Source: Phormidesmis priestleyi Ana (GTDB lineage: Bacteria > Cyanobacteriota > Cyanobacteriia > Phormidesmidales > Phormidesmidaceae). Taken from it: DNA of 64,000 nucleotides. Under the pieces are notes generated by a model. It saw only the letters and a program-made list of their open reading frames with translations, did no database searches and was not told the origin of the DNA. Both the position numbers and the translations under genes were made by a program. Below are positions 36,183 through 46,181 of this stretch, piece by piece (within the stretch, counting starts at the first letter, position 1; each line of letters starts with the position of its first letter). The stretch lies in the NCBI GenBank assembly GCA_001314865.1, contig LJZR01000014.1, forward strand, positions 83,421 through 147,420, given 5' to 3'.

Positions 36183-37173
36183 GTAGATTCCTTTTTATAC
36201 GAGTTGTAATGTTGAAAAACTTGAATGTGAAAACTTAAATTTGAATTTAAGAAAGCTTGGCATCGGAGCATTTTTCTGGCTCAAGACGGTCTGTATCGGT
36301 TGACCGCTTTTGATGGCCGCTCTGAACGTAATCGATCCGTGTCAAACGATTTTTATGCTGCAACTTTTATGCGGCGAGGATGCCTGTGATGTAGTTTTGG
36401 GGGACTGCTCATAAAGGGTGATATAGACAATTTAAGTGGAGATAGGCCTACTTTTTCTTAACCTACTTTTCCTCAATTTATTGGCTCAATTTATTAGATA
36501 GATAGGTTAAACCCACTTATAAAAGGACAGCCCAAGGGACAGTAGAGGTAAAAGAATAGTAGAGGAATAGATTTGGTTAGAGAGATAGAGGTCTGGGGAA
36601 AGGTTAGATTTTATAAATTTTATAGAGGGAATAGGTTTTGGTAATGGGTTTCTTGATTTTGGGTAAATAGATTTCTTGACGGAGCCCTGAATGAACAACT
36701 GATCTAACTAAACAGCCTGGTTTTACAAAGAAGTTAAAAAAGCAGTATGTCATCTGCCTATATAGCTATTTCAAGCGATTGCGGTAGGTTTGGTTTGTGT
36801 GGGCTTAGCGATTGTGCGGCTATTGAGAGCCCTGGAAAACGCTTTGAACGTTGAGACTTCTCAGGAGAAGGGTTTCTCTGAAAATAAAATGCACTGACTC
36901 TATCATCTCGTCTATGAAGGTTAAGTCTAGTGACCTCGTTGCCTCTTTGTGTCCTGGCGGTGTTTCTTCTTTCAGTGTTTCTTCTTTCAGTGTTTCTTTA
37001 GTTTGTTTCCTTTCAGCGACTGATAAGTAATAGATATTAGTTTCGGCGGGCTTAGAATCTAAGGGCAGCCAGTCATGTTATAGAAGACTGTTGCGGCATC
37101 GAAACTATCTTTATATATATATCTTTCAGCTATATATATTTTCAGCTAGGCCTGCTTAAAGCCAGTTATCACT
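36183..37173 (-). promoter_or_regulatory. long spacer between dapA and rnj
   Basis: About 990 bp, AT-rich, with no convincing gene. Repetitive parts include GTGTTTCTTCTTTCA-type duplications (36959-37000), ATAGAGG/TTTATAAATTTTATAG-like stretches (36540-36640) and an alternating TATATATATA tract (37110-37140). It probably carries the rnj promoter and a long leader. A 63-codon minus frame (36507-36698) lacks any recognisable feature. Confidence 0.5.
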
Positions 37174-38139
37174 CTAGTCTACTGTCAGCATACCTAATTC
37201 TAACAGTGTGGTTCTTACCCTCTGTTTTAGTTCAGACGATCCTTCGCATAGTGGTGGCCGGCAGTTACCGACTTTCCAACCCTGAAGTTCTAGTGCAATC
37301 TTTAAAGGAATGGGGCTAGTGACTGAAAACAGAACCTTAAACAGAGGAACCAATCGAAGGTGTAAGGCAGTGGCCTCACCGACTTGACCAGTTTGGTAGG
37401 CGCGAACCATTTTTTGTAGCAAGTTCCCTGCCAAATGACTTGTTACGCTCACAACTCCTACAGCGCCTATTGATAGCATCGGGAGTGTTAGAGAATCGTC
37501 TCCAGAGTAAATCTCGAAGTCGTTAGGACATAGCCTGCTAATTTCGCTGACTTGATCAAGATTCCCACTTGCTTCTTTGATAGCGACGATATTGGGGATG
37601 GCTGCTAGCTGGACGACGGTCTCAGGCAGCAGGTTACAGCTAGTACGCCCAGGTACATTGTAGAGCATGATGGGTAAATCAGGGACGGCTTTGGCGATCG
37701 CGCTAAAGTGACCAGCCAATCCTGCCTGAGGGGGCTTGTTGTAATAAGGGACAACCTGCAAAGACCCATCTAGTCCTAATTTCGCAGCCTTTTGAGTCGC
37801 TTCAATGGCCTCTTGTGTACTGTTAGAGCCTGTCCCTGCCAAAATTTTTGCCTTTCCACCGACAGCACTTTTCACGGCTTTAAAGAGGTCGTACTCTTCA
37901 TCCCAGGTGAGGGCGGGCGATTCACCTGTTGTCCCACATACTGCGATCGTGTCTGTACCATGATCCGTTAGGTAGTTCGCCAGCTTCTCAGCCTCTGGAT
38001 AGTTGACCCCTCCAGAGGGTAGAAAAGGGGTTGCCATCGCGGTCAATACTCGGCCAAATCTAGGCTCGGTTTCTAACCCATCTGCCTTTTGAAATCCATC
38101 TAAGGTAGACGTGGGAATATCAGCGCTAGTCATACTCAT
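37174..38139 (-). CDS. dapA: 4-hydroxy-tetrahydrodipicolinate synthase
   Basis: A 321-residue DapA, condensing aspartate semialdehyde with pyruvate in lysine and diaminopimelate synthesis. It shows [39 protein letters not shown], the tyrosine motif [24 protein letters not shown] and the Schiff-base lysine Lys188 in [12 protein letters not shown], followed by [19 protein letters not shown]. The N-terminus is extended by about 25 residues relative to short DapA proteins. Two in-frame ATGs (38139 and 38133) are possible; AGCAGG lies just upstream. It follows asd by 62 bp and uses its product directly, so the two are probably co-transcribed. Confidence 0.97.
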   Translation of the reverse strand: MSMTSADIPTSTLDGFQKADGLETEPRFGRVLTAMATPFLPSGGVNYPEAEKLANYLTDHGTDTIAVCGTTGESPALTWDEEYDLFKAVKSAVGGKAKILAGTGSNSTQEAIEATQKAAKLGLDGSLQVVPYYNKPPQAGLAGHFSAIAKAVPDLPIMLYNVPGRTSCNLLPETVVQLAAIPNIVAIKEASGNLDQVSEISRLCPNDFEIYSGDDSLTLPMLSIGAVGVVSVTSHLAGNLLQKMVRAYQTGQVGEATALHLRLVPLFKVLFSVTSPIPLKIALELQGWKVGNCRPPLCEGSSELKQRVRTTLLELGMLTVD

Positions 38140-38201
38140 TGCCTGCTAATTTCGGCCTTTTGGTTTCCGGACTGGTCATAGTTTGATTCCCAATTATCGA
38201 C

Positions 38202-39251
38202 CTATGCAGCGACGGGCGACTTGAGCTTAAGCCATTGCTTACTGACGACAAGCTCTGCGATTTGGACTGCATTGAGTGCAGCCCCTTTGCGAATCTGGTC
38301 ACCGCACAACCATAGCTCCAGCCCAGATGGATGAGATAGATCTTGCCGAATTCGGCCAACTAATACATCGTTTTCTCCGCTGGCATCTATTGGCATCGGA
38401 AAATAGTTGGCATTCCAGTCTTCTACGAGCTGAACGCCCTGTGCCTGTTCAATGGCTTCTCTGGCTTCGGCCACATCGAACGGCTGTTCAAACTCTATAT
38501 TGATAGCTTCCGAATGAGCTCTGAGAACGGGAACCCGAATGCAGGTCGCTGAAATTCTAAGATCGGGCAGGTTGAAAATTTTGCGGGTCTCGTTGACCAT
38601 TTTCATTTCTTCCTCGCAGTAGCCCTGTTCGTTAATGGGCGTGTTGTGCGGGAATAAGTTGAAAGCTAGTGGATATGGAAAGCTCTCGGTCAGTGGTTTC
38701 TCCCCGTTTAAAATGGCTTGGGCCTGCTGTTTAACCTCTGCCATGGCCCTTGCCCCAGCGCCGCTAGCGGACTGATAAGTCGCGACAATGATTCGCTTGA
38801 TGGGCTGAACTCGCTGAAGGGGCCATAGCGCCACGCTCATCAAAATAGTGGTGCAATTTGGATTAGCAATAATGCCCTGATGACTTTCGGCGGCTTCAGG
38901 GTTAACTTCTGGCACGACTAGCGGAACTCGGCTATCCATTCTAAAGGCGCTGGAGTTATCGATCATTAATGCGCCCGCTTCAATGATGGTGGTTGCCCAT
39001 TGTTTAGAGGTTGAGCCCCCTGCCGAAGCGAGGACGATATCAATTCCTTTGAAGGCTTCTGCGCTGACGGCTTCGACTGCGATCGCCTGTCCCTTAAAGT
39101 TAATTTTACTCCCCGCTGAACGAGGAGACGCCAATAACTTCAACGACTTCAGCGGGAAATCGCGTTCTTCTAGCAGCTGAAGAAGCTCAGTCCCCACTGC
39201 TCCAGTCGCCCCTAAAATGGCCACGTTGTAAGAATCAGGCAAGTTAAACAT
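38202..39251 (-). CDS. asd: aspartate-semialdehyde dehydrogenase
   Basis: A 349-residue NADPH-dependent enzyme making aspartate semialdehyde for lysine, threonine and methionine. It has the Rossmann start YNVAILGATGAVGTELLQLL, SAGGSTSKQWA, DNSSAFRMD, VPEVNPEA and the catalytic Cys133 in IANPNCTTILM, then YQSASGAGARAM and the late histidine in RISATCIRVPVLRAHSE. The ATG at 39251 is preceded directly by AGGAGG with no spacer. An in-frame TTG nine bases further on would have better spacing, so the real start may be a few codons in. It heads the asd-dapA pair. Confidence 0.97.
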   Translation of the reverse strand: MFNLPDSYNVAILGATGAVGTELLQLLEERDFPLKSLKLLASPRSAGSKINFKGQAIAVEAVSAEAFKGIDIVLASAGGSTSKQWATTIIEAGALMIDNSSAFRMDSRVPLVVPEVNPEAAESHQGIIANPNCTTILMSVALWPLQRVQPIKRIIVATYQSASGAGARAMAEVKQQAQAILNGEKPLTESFPYPLAFNLFPHNTPINEQGYCEEEMKMVNETRKIFNLPDLRISATCIRVPVLRAHSEAINIEFEQPFDVAEAREAIEQAQGVQLVEDWNANYFPMPIDASGENDVLVGRIRQDLSHPSGLELWLCGDQIRKGAALNAVQIAELVVSKQWLKLKSPVAA

Positions 39252-39604
39252 CCTCCTGCTTAAGTCACACAGCTTAAAATTACATAACGATGAAAATTAT
39301 ATAGTTTCTGCTTCTGCAATCACTATACATCAAGTGAAACGGCCCCTTTGGGGGGACTTCGCTGTTTTCTTTCCGATTTCGTTGAGAGAGATAAATTCCA
39401 GTAGAGATCTTGAGTTTATTTAGAATCAATATAATGGGGTGTATGATGTCTTACTGCAATGCATGACTCACTTTATCGTCTTATCCGTACCAGCTAGACG
39501 TTGTCCCAATTGTCTTGAAATTCTGATCGGATTTGGTTTATGTCAGCAGTGTGTGGCACTGTGAGATCTGATCACCAAAGTATTTGTCCAAACCAGATTT
39601 GTAT
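39252..39604. other. divergent region between asd and tig
   Basis: A 353-bp AT-rich spacer that must carry both promoters. I see no gene and no clear terminator. The tig frame extends back to a TTG at 39584, which I treat as leader. Confidence 0.5.
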
Positions 39605-41053
39605 ATGAAAGTTACCCAGGAAAATTTGCCCGATAGTCAAGTCGGACTGGAAATAGAAGTTCCCGCAGAACTCACTAAGCAGAGTTATGAGAAGGTTTTG
39701 CGCGACTATATGAAGTCGGCTAATGTCCCTGGATTTCGTAAAGGCAAAGTCCCGCGTCAGATTTTGGTTCAGCGCATCGGAGCTCTACAGCTTAAAGCCG
39801 CCGCACTAGAGGACCTCCTGCAAAAAACGATCGAGCAGGCGGTGAAGCAGGAAAAAATAGAAGCACTAGGAAACTATCAGCTGCGTTCAGATTTTGAAAA
39901 ACTGCTAGGCGAATACGAGCCAGGTGCCGCAATTACAATTTCTGCCTCCGTAGATGTCCCGCCTAGAGTGACGGTGAGCGAGTACAAAGGGCTATCCGTA
40001 AAAGCTGAAGAGATCAAGCCTGTTGAAGGTCGAGTCGATGAAACGCTAGAGAGCTACCGCGAGAATTTAGCGACTCTGGTGCCAGTAGAAGACAGAGCCG
40101 CTCAGGAAGGTGATGTGGCCGTCGTTGACTTTGTCGGTAAGGCTGAAAATGCGGAAGGGGAGCTAGAAGCCTTTGAAGGTGGTAGCGCCGAAGATTTTCA
40201 AGTTGAAATTAAGACGGGGCGCTTTATTCCTGGCTTTGTCGAAGGCATCATTGGCATGGCGCTAGAGGAGCAAAAAGAGGTAGAAGTCACTTTCCCTAAA
40301 GACTATCCTCAGGCAGAGCTAGCCGGTAAACCCTCCACCTTTAGCATCACGCTTAAAGAGCTAAAGGAAAAAGAGCTGCCTGATATTGACGATGACTTTG
40401 CTGAAGAGGTGAGCGAATTTGAAACGCTTGAGGAACTGCGAAAATCGCTAGAAGAGCGTTACCAAAAGGAAGCGGCTGACGCTACCGAGAGCAACATTGA
40501 GCAGGCATTGCTTGATGAACTTGTCACCCATGTTCAAGCCGAAATCCCAGATACGTTAGTGAAGCGTGAGGTTGACTTTATCGTGAACCAAACGGCGATG
40601 CAGCTGAGTCGGCAGGGTATTGACTTGAGTAAAATCCTGACGAAGGAACTGGTCGATGGTATGCGCAGCAATGCTCGGCCAGAGGCGATTGAGCGACTAA
40701 AACGAACCCTGGCCCTAGGCGAGATTGCCAAGCAAGAAGCAATTGGGGTGGAAGAAGCTGAGATTAAGGCGCGCGCCGAAGAAATGATGGCTAAGGTGGA
40801 GAATCCTAGTCAGGTCGATCCGGGTCGTCTGAATGAGGTGGTCAAGGAAGATCTGATGAAAGAGAAGATTTTGACCTGGCTGAAGGAAAATTCGGAGGTT
40901 GAACTGGTGCCTGAAGGATCGCTTGCGCCTGCGGAGCCTGAGGCGTCTGAAGAATCTTTAGAGGAATCAGAATTCTCAGAGGAATCTGAAGTTTTAGAAG
41001 ACGATGATGAGGCTACGGCAGTTGAGGTTGAGGTGGTCAGCGACGGCAAGTAG
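39605..41053 (+). CDS. tig: trigger factor
   Basis: A 482-residue ribosome-bound chaperone. The start MKVTQENLPDSQVGLEIEVP is the cyanobacterial N-terminus; a TTG 21 bp upstream is less likely. The ribosome-docking signature appears as VPGFRKGKVPRQIL (about 42-55). The PPIase (FKBP-like) domain covers GDVAVVDFVGKAE to PSTFSITLKELKEKELPDIDDDF. The rest is the substrate-cradling helical C-domain. An acidic, Ser/Glu-rich tail of about 45 residues (EPEASEESLEESEFSEE...) ends the protein. It heads tig-clpP-clpX, the conserved protein-quality-control cluster. Confidence 0.97.
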   Translation: MKVTQENLPDSQVGLEIEVPAELTKQSYEKVLRDYMKSANVPGFRKGKVPRQILVQRIGALQLKAAALEDLLQKTIEQAVKQEKIEALGNYQLRSDFEKLLGEYEPGAAITISASVDVPPRVTVSEYKGLSVKAEEIKPVEGRVDETLESYRENLATLVPVEDRAAQEGDVAVVDFVGKAENAEGELEAFEGGSAEDFQVEIKTGRFIPGFVEGIIGMALEEQKEVEVTFPKDYPQAELAGKPSTFSITLKELKEKELPDIDDDFAEEVSEFETLEELRKSLEERYQKEAADATESNIEQALLDELVTHVQAEIPDTLVKREVDFIVNQTAMQLSRQGIDLSKILTKELVDGMRSNARPEAIERLKRTLALGEIAKQEAIGVEEAEIKARAEEMMAKVENPSQVDPGRLNEVVKEDLMKEKILTWLKENSEVELVPEGSLAPAEPEASEESLEESEFSEESEVLEDDDEATAVEVEVVSDGK

Positions 41054-41312
41054 TCGTTAATCTTTCTTCGAGAGGGGCTCTGATGCTATATCAAAGGCGA
41101 TGCCTTTGCATGTTTGTCTCTTCATGTCGGGCTTTTCATGGTCTGCTCTAAAGGCTTCCTGAAAGGACAGGGCATTGCTCTTGGAGGGAAAGCTTATGGT
41201 TAAGGAATGTCGAAAATAGATTGATTCGTTACAGTGGTATCGCATCTTTGCGCTTGAGTTCGGGCTCGGATGCGGTACATTAAGCACGTATATAGGCAGC
41301 TGTTTCATTTTT
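41054..41312. other. spacer between tig and clpP
   Basis: About 260 bp. A minus-strand frame of 83 codons (41057-41308) has no family resemblance and is not accepted. A clpP promoter is expected here, but I cannot place it with confidence. Confidence 0.4.
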
Positions 41313-41957
41313 ATGGATACATCGATTTTTCAGGGAAGTGCTCAAAACGTAGTTCCTATGGTGATTGAGCAGTCAGGACGAGGTGAACGGGCCTTTGATA
41401 TTTACTCTCGGCTACTGCGCGAGCGCATCATCTTTTTGGGGACGCCTGTGATGGATGATGTGGCCGATTCTATTGTGGCCCAACTGCTGTTTTTAGATGC
41501 TGAGGATCCCGAAAAGGATGTGCAGCTGTACATTAACTCTCCCGGTGGGTCAGTAACTGCAGGCATGGCTATTTATGACACCATGCAGCAGATTCGTCCG
41601 GATGTGGTGACGATTTGCTTTGGGTTAGCAGCAAGCATGGGCGCGTTTTTGCTCTCGGGTGGCGCTAAGGGAAAGCGGATGTCTTTACCTAGCTCCAGAA
41701 TTATGATCCATCAGCCTTCAGGTGGCGCACAAGGGCAGTCGGCTGATATCGAAATTCAAGCTAAAGAAATTTTGTATCTGAAGAAGCGTTTGAATGAAAT
41801 GCTCGCAGAGCACACAGGTCAGGACTTGGCGCGGATTGAGGCAGATACGGAGCGAGACTTCTTTATGTCTGCTGAGGAAGCCATGACCTACGGCTTAATC
41901 GATCAAGTGGTGACCAGAGAAAAGCTGGCTGAAACTAAGCTGACTGCAGTAGGGTAA
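41313..41957 (+). CDS. clpP: ATP-dependent Clp protease proteolytic subunit ClpP
   Basis: A 214-residue serine protease subunit forming the barrel that ClpX or ClpC feeds. The triad is intact: Ser108 ([14 protein letters not shown]), His133 ([14 protein letters not shown]) and Asp182 ([13 protein letters not shown]). Other family marks are [14 protein letters not shown] and [20 protein letters not shown]. Cyanobacteria carry several ClpP paralogues. The tig-clpP-clpX context suggests this is the ClpX partner. ClpX starts five bases after the stop. Confidence 0.97.
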   Translation: MDTSIFQGSAQNVVPMVIEQSGRGERAFDIYSRLLRERIIFLGTPVMDDVADSIVAQLLFLDAEDPEKDVQLYINSPGGSVTAGMAIYDTMQQIRPDVVTICFGLAASMGAFLLSGGAKGKRMSLPSSRIMIHQPSGGAQGQSADIEIQAKEILYLKKRLNEMLAEHTGQDLARIEADTERDFFMSAEEAMTYGLIDQVVTREKLAETKLTAVG

Positions 41958-41962
41958 GGGTT

Positions 41963-43300
41963 ATGTCTAAGTATGACTCGCATTTGAAGTGTTCTTTTTG
42001 TGGTAAGTCACAGGAGCAGGTTCGTAAGCTCATTGCAGGCCCTGGCGTTTATGTCTGTGATGAGTGCGTTGATCTCTGCAATGAAATCTTAGACGAGGAG
42101 TTGTTTGACTCTAATTCCTCTGTGGCTGCGCCGGCTCCTCGCCGTGAGCAGTCGCCAGAGCGTCGGCGCAAGTCGCCTTCGCCGATTTCACTGAATCAAA
42201 TTCCTAAGCCACGCGAGATTAAAGCTTATTTAGACGAACATGTGATTGGCCAAGATGAGGCTAAGAAGGTGTTGTCGGTAGCGGTGTATAACCACTACAA
42301 ACGTTTGAGCTTTATCAATGCCGATACGGTTGATGGTGAAGATGAAGATATTGAGCTGCAAAAGTCGAATATTTTGCTAATTGGGCCGACGGGCTGTGGT
42401 AAAACGCTGCTAGCGCAGACGCTGGCGACCATTTTAGAAGTGCCGTTTGCGGTTGCAGATGCGACGACGTTGACCGAAGCCGGCTATGTGGGTGAGGATG
42501 TTGAAAATATTTTGCTGCGATTGCTACAGGTCGCGGATTTAGATGTAGACGAAGCCCAGCGCGGCATTATTTATATTGACGAAATAGATAAAATTGCGCG
42601 CAAGAGCGAGAACCCTTCAATTACTCGGGATGTGTCGGGCGAAGGTGTTCAGCAGGCGCTGCTAAAAATGCTGGAGGGCACGATTGCTAATGTACCGCCG
42701 CAAGGTGGACGTAAGCATCCTTACCAGGACTGCATTCAAATTGATACGAGTAATATTTTGTTCGTATGCGGTGGGGCTTTTGTCGGGCTTGACAAGATTG
42801 TGGAGCAGCGTATTGGCAAGAAGTCTATGGGCTTTGTGCAGCCAGGACAGGAGCAGGATGCTGAAAAAAAGGCTACCCAAACGCTGAAGCATTTGGTGGC
42901 TGATGACATTGTTAAGTTTGGGATGATTCCTGAGTTTATCGGGCGAATTCCGGCGATTTCAATTGTAGAGCCGCTGGATGAAAAGACGCTGGTTTCGATT
43001 TTGACTGAGCCTAAGAATGCTTTGGTGAAGCAGTTTAAAAAGCTGATGCGGATGGATAATGTGGAGCTTGAGTTTCAGCCTGAGGCGATTAAGGCGATCG
43101 CAAAGGAAGCCTACAATCGCAAGACGGGCGCTCGTGCCCTCCGCAGTATCATTGAAGAAATTATGCTAGACGTTATGTACGAGTTGCCGTCTCGGGACGA
43201 TGTAAAGCGCTGTGTGCTGACGCGCGAGATGGTAGAAAACCGTTCTACGGCTGAGCTGTTAGTTCATCCTTCTTCAATGCCTGAGCCCGAGTCTGCCTGA
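41963..43300 (+). CDS. clpX: Clp protease ATP-binding subunit ClpX
   Basis: A 445-residue AAA+ unfoldase. The N-terminal C4 zinc finger (CSFCGKS ... CDECVDLC, residues about 10-40) binds adaptors and substrates. Walker A is GPTGCGKT at 141-148, Walker [10 protein letters not shown], and a sensor/arginine region and the pore loop [10 protein letters not shown] are present. The IGF-like loop for ClpP docking is in the usual place (RIGKKSMGF region). It starts 5 bp after clpP, so the two are translated from one message. Confidence 0.98.
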   Translation: MSKYDSHLKCSFCGKSQEQVRKLIAGPGVYVCDECVDLCNEILDEELFDSNSSVAAPAPRREQSPERRRKSPSPISLNQIPKPREIKAYLDEHVIGQDEAKKVLSVAVYNHYKRLSFINADTVDGEDEDIELQKSNILLIGPTGCGKTLLAQTLATILEVPFAVADATTLTEAGYVGEDVENILLRLLQVADLDVDEAQRGIIYIDEIDKIARKSENPSITRDVSGEGVQQALLKMLEGTIANVPPQGGRKHPYQDCIQIDTSNILFVCGGAFVGLDKIVEQRIGKKSMGFVQPGQEQDAEKKATQTLKHLVADDIVKFGMIPEFIGRIPAISIVEPLDEKTLVSILTEPKNALVKQFKKLMRMDNVELEFQPEAIKAIAKEAYNRKTGARALRSIIEEIMLDVMYELPSRDDVKRCVLTREMVENRSTAELLVHPSSMPEPESA

Positions 43301-43327
43301 TGTGAGTGAAGTCTAATCTTTGCAGTG

Positions 43328-43355
43328 TAAGCTTTGCGTTATAAGCTTTGTATCG
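43328..43355. repeat. 14-bp tandem duplication after clpX
   Basis: TAAGCTTTGCGTTA followed by TAAGCTTTGTATCG (43328-43341, 43342-43355), then a decayed GGGCTTTGTATTAG. It lies about 28 bp after the clpX stop codon. Confidence 0.75.
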
Positions 43356-43451
43356 CGGGCTTTGTATTAGGGATTGCATTACCAGCGGCTGGCTTTTTAT
43401 CATTTCTGGTAAATGCAAGATTGTTGAGAATTCTACAGGGCAATTAGCTTC

Positions 43452-44336
43452 ATGTCTTACATTAGCGTCAACGGCGTTGATCACTATTACCAATGGATTT
43501 CTACACAAGACCATCCCGGTAATGACTTAAAGCCGGTGATGGTTTTTTTACATGGGTGGGCGGGCTCTGCTCGTTACTGGGAGTCTACCGCTGAGGCGAT
43601 TAAGGATGAGTATGACTGTTTGCTGTACGACATGAGGGGGTTTGGGCGATCGCACGCGCCTACCCCAGAAGTGATCGCTGCCGATCCATCGCTTAGCTCA
43701 CTAGAAAGCTTTGCCGAAGATCTGGTCAGTTTACTAAATGCGTTGAGCTTGACTCAGCCCATTTACATGAATGCTCATTCCTTGGGAGGGACAGTCGGTC
43801 TTTACTTTTTAGACCGTTACCCAGAGCGAGTAAAAAAGGCAATTTTGACCTGCAATGGCAGCTTCCCTTACCAAAAATGGGCTTTTGAAGCGTTTTATTT
43901 TTTTGGTGCGTATGTTGTCGCCTTTCGTCCTAAGTGGCTGGGCCAAATTCCCCTAGCCCCTCAGATGTTTATGTCCCGTTTCTTGAAGCAGACCATTCCC
44001 TTAGCTGAGAAACAGGCATTCCTCAATGACTTTTTGATGGCCGACGGGCCCACCTCTATAGGCACGCTAAAAGCTGCAGTGAGCAAGCATGCCACTGAAG
44101 TAATGCCGGTTGCCTTTGCAAACCTTCAGGTTCCAACTTTAATGATTTCGGGCGAGTATGACAAGATTACACCGGCCAAATTAGGCAGAGAGGCTGCCAG
44201 CATCAGTGAGCAAATGCAGTATGTGCTAATGCCGAACACGGCTCACTTTCCAATGCTAGAAGATGCTGAGAATTATCTACGGATTACTCGTGCCTTTTTG
44301 ACTGAAGCTGAGCAACCGGTTGGTGTCTCAGCCTAG
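43452..44336 (+). CDS. alpha/beta hydrolase
   Basis: A 294-residue alpha/beta-hydrolase fold protein. The oxyanion region FLHGWAGSARYW is present, the nucleophile is Ser110 in NAHSLGGTVGLYFLDRYPERV, the acid is the Asp in ISGEYDKITP and the base His is in PNTAHFPMLED. No signal peptide is seen. The substrate cannot be read from sequence. It lies downstream of clpX with its own 150-bp spacer, so co-transcription is uncertain. Confidence 0.92.
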   Translation: MSYISVNGVDHYYQWISTQDHPGNDLKPVMVFLHGWAGSARYWESTAEAIKDEYDCLLYDMRGFGRSHAPTPEVIAADPSLSSLESFAEDLVSLLNALSLTQPIYMNAHSLGGTVGLYFLDRYPERVKKAILTCNGSFPYQKWAFEAFYFFGAYVVAFRPKWLGQIPLAPQMFMSRFLKQTIPLAEKQAFLNDFLMADGPTSIGTLKAAVSKHATEVMPVAFANLQVPTLMISGEYDKITPAKLGREAASISEQMQYVLMPNTAHFPMLEDAENYLRITRAFLTEAEQPVGVSA

Positions 44337-44371
44337 TCCTAACCTAGCCTCCCCACCTAGCCTTGGCCTAG

Positions 44372-44779
44372 CTAGTCATTAATCCCTAGTTCAATGTCTT
44401 CAACATATCGGTTGTAGGGCGTGGTTCTTTCGCGTGAATAGTTTAAAGATTCTCTTCGGGCAATTTGGCGGTTGAGATCCTCTAACTTGCCTTGTACGCT
44501 GCCGATTATGCTGTGCTCAGTTAGCAGTGAGACCAAATATTGGTTGAGGTCAACGCCCTCTTGTTCGGCGCCTTCTGCAAGTTTGCGATGTAGGCTCTTA
44601 GGCATTTTTAAGAGCGCTTCGCCGCTGTACTGGGTTTCATGGGCTGCTTCATTGCTTGAGGCTTCGGCGGCTGGCATAGATTGGGTCGTTTTTAGGTTGC
44701 TCATTACGTGGATACTACGTCTAATGTTTGTGAGGGTCATATTCAAAGAACGCTTAAAAGAATGCCTCATGACTCTCAC
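44372..44779 (-). CDS. orphan HicB-like ribbon-helix-helix protein
   Basis: A protein of up to 135 residues with a HicB-type core: LKMPKSLHRKLAEGAEQEGVDLNQYLVSLL, quoted in parts as the antitoxin RHH signature (KMPKSLHRKLAE ... DLNQYLVSLL). A helical C-terminal tail ends IELGIND. Starts at 44779, 44740 and 44704 are all ATG and none has a clear ribosome site. The shorter forms fit better because the core begins about 60 residues in. No HicA toxin is seen on either side. It may be a free-standing transcription regulator rather than an antitoxin. Confidence 0.7.
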   Translation of the reverse strand: MRVMRHSFKRSLNMTLTNIRRSIHVMSNLKTTQSMPAAEASSNEAAHETQYSGEALLKMPKSLHRKLAEGAEQEGVDLNQYLVSLLTEHSIIGSVQGKLEDLNRQIARRESLNYSRERTTPYNRYVEDIELGIND

Positions 44780-44816
44780 TTCTGTATTGGTTAATACACA
44801 ATTCTTTAGTCGCTAG

Positions 44817-45097
44817 TGCCTTAGGGCTTTTTTCTAAGCGCTACTGATTTTTGGCTTATGCGAGGCTTGCGGCGCTCACCAAATAGGCAGATTTTTTCTT
44901 CACAGGCTTCTACTTTTCGGGATGTCCGTAATCAGGGACATTCGCTAGGCCTGTTTTAATTATTTTGAAGGTATCTCGTTTGCTAAGTAGTGCCACAAGA
45001 TACGGGTTTAAATTTTATGCTTTCTCGTTTTGCATTTTCTGCAAGGCTGTGATGGAGATACTGTGCATTCTCAGCATTGTTCGGCACTTACAATACT
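44817..45097. other. intergenic region with no recognised gene
   Basis: About 280 bp of AT-rich DNA with a weak CCTTAGGGC/CTAAGC-type imperfect hairpin (about 44818-44842). I see nothing else in it. Confidence 0.4.
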
Positions 45098-45132
45098 AAA
45101 TTCCCCTGTCCTGTTACGGGACAAGGGAATTT
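45098..45132 (-). terminator. hairpin terminator after the GntR gene
   Basis: An 8-bp stem (45098-45105 with 45125-45132), one C/A mismatch, then five further pairs closing a small loop. It lies 41 bp beyond the GntR-gene stop codon on that strand. The following T tract is short. Confidence 0.75.
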
Positions 45133-45173
45133 GGCTAATATTTTGCTAATTCAGATTTGTCGTTTAGCTGAAG

Positions 45174-46157
45174 CTAATCTAACCCAAGTTCACGCTTGAG
45201 CAGTCCGATGGACTTTTCGCCGATGTAGTTTTCGCAGCGAATGATTTCCGGGGGGCGGATGATGTCGTTGCGGGCGGCGAGGAGGGCTTCTTTGATGGCG
45301 GGGTAGCTAGCGGTGTCTAGGGCGACGATGGTTTGGGCGCTGCGGACGACGGCGCTGAGCTTTTGGGTGTCTTCGGTTTGGGCGGTCATGACGAGGATGT
45401 CGTCACCGCGCAGACTGTAAGAGAGAACTTCGGCAATGCGGATGATGCCGGTGCTGAGGCTGACAAGTCCTAGGCAGGTGTCTTTGGGTAGGTTTTTGAG
45501 CAGTTCGCGCTCTTTGGCATAGTCGTAAATGTCGATGGGGATGACTCGAACGGATTTGGGGGCTGCGATCGCCTCCGCTTCATTAATGAAGTAACGACTC
45601 GTTACCACCGTTCCCGACCGCGTTTGGGCTAGCACCTGATCTAGCTCTTCCAACGGCACTAGCTGCACGGGAATTTTTAATGCCTGCTCTAGCTCGCGCA
45701 CCATCAGCTCGCCTGCGCCATCTTCTTTTTGAATGGTGACGAGTACTCGGGCACTACAGCGTAGCCGCCAGTCTACCTCAGTCATAAACAGCTCACGGGC
45801 CTGATGCAAAGAGCAGCCCTGACGCAGGAGCTCATCTAGGCTGTTTTCTACCAGTTCCTGAGCTTTGGGAAACTTATCGAGCAACGGCGAACCGGGCTTA
45901 ACAATTTCTGTAGTGCCCTCGGCTCGCACGTAAATACCCGAACCCGGCATCGCTTCTACCACACCGGCATCTTCTAGCTGGCGGTATACCTTGCTAATCG
46001 TATTGCGGTGCAAACCCGTTTGCATCGCTAACTGGCGCGTACTGGGTAAGCGGTATCCGGGCGGATATTGACGAGAGGCTATGGCAAACCAAATTTGGTC
46101 ATAAAGTTGTGTGGATGCCGGTATTTCGCTGTCTGTTTGAATATGGAATTGAACCAC
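45174..46157 (-). CDS. GntR-family transcriptional regulator
   Basis: A 327-residue regulator. The N-terminal winged helix-turn-helix is of GntR type: QLYDQIWFAIASRQYPPGYRLPSTRQLA (cited as PPGYRLPSTRQLA) followed by GLHRNTISKVYRQLEDAGVV. The C-terminal domain is not aminotransferase-like and has LVPLEELDQVL and alternating beta-alpha elements that may sense a ligand. The GTG at 46157 (MVQFHIQTDSEIPAS) looks like the family start; a TTG at 46181 is a weaker choice. It resembles the cyanobacterial Sll1961-type regulator linked to photosystem stoichiometry, from pattern memory only. It is divergent from the S1-Tab2 operon. Confidence 0.85.
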   Translation of the reverse strand: MVQFHIQTDSEIPASTQLYDQIWFAIASRQYPPGYRLPSTRQLAMQTGLHRNTISKVYRQLEDAGVVEAMPGSGIYVRAEGTTEIVKPGSPLLDKFPKAQELVENSLDELLRQGCSLHQARELFMTEVDWRLRCSARVLVTIQKEDGAGELMVRELEQALKIPVQLVPLEELDQVLAQTRSGTVVTSRYFINEAEAIAAPKSVRVIPIDIYDYAKERELLKNLPKDTCLGLVSLSTGIIRIAEVLSYSLRGDDILVMTAQTEDTQKLSAVVRSAQTIVALDTASYPAIKEALLAARNDIIRPPEIIRCENYIGEKSIGLLKRELGLD

Positions 46158-46181
46158 GGCTGCGTGCCTCCCACTTGGCAA

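Noticed and set aside
36507..36698. A 63-codon minus-strand frame upstream of rnj
   Set aside because: Low-complexity AT-rich DNA with no start signal or recognisable sequence.
41057..41308. An 83-codon minus-strand frame between tig and clpP
   Set aside because: It covers the clpP promoter region and has no family resemblance.
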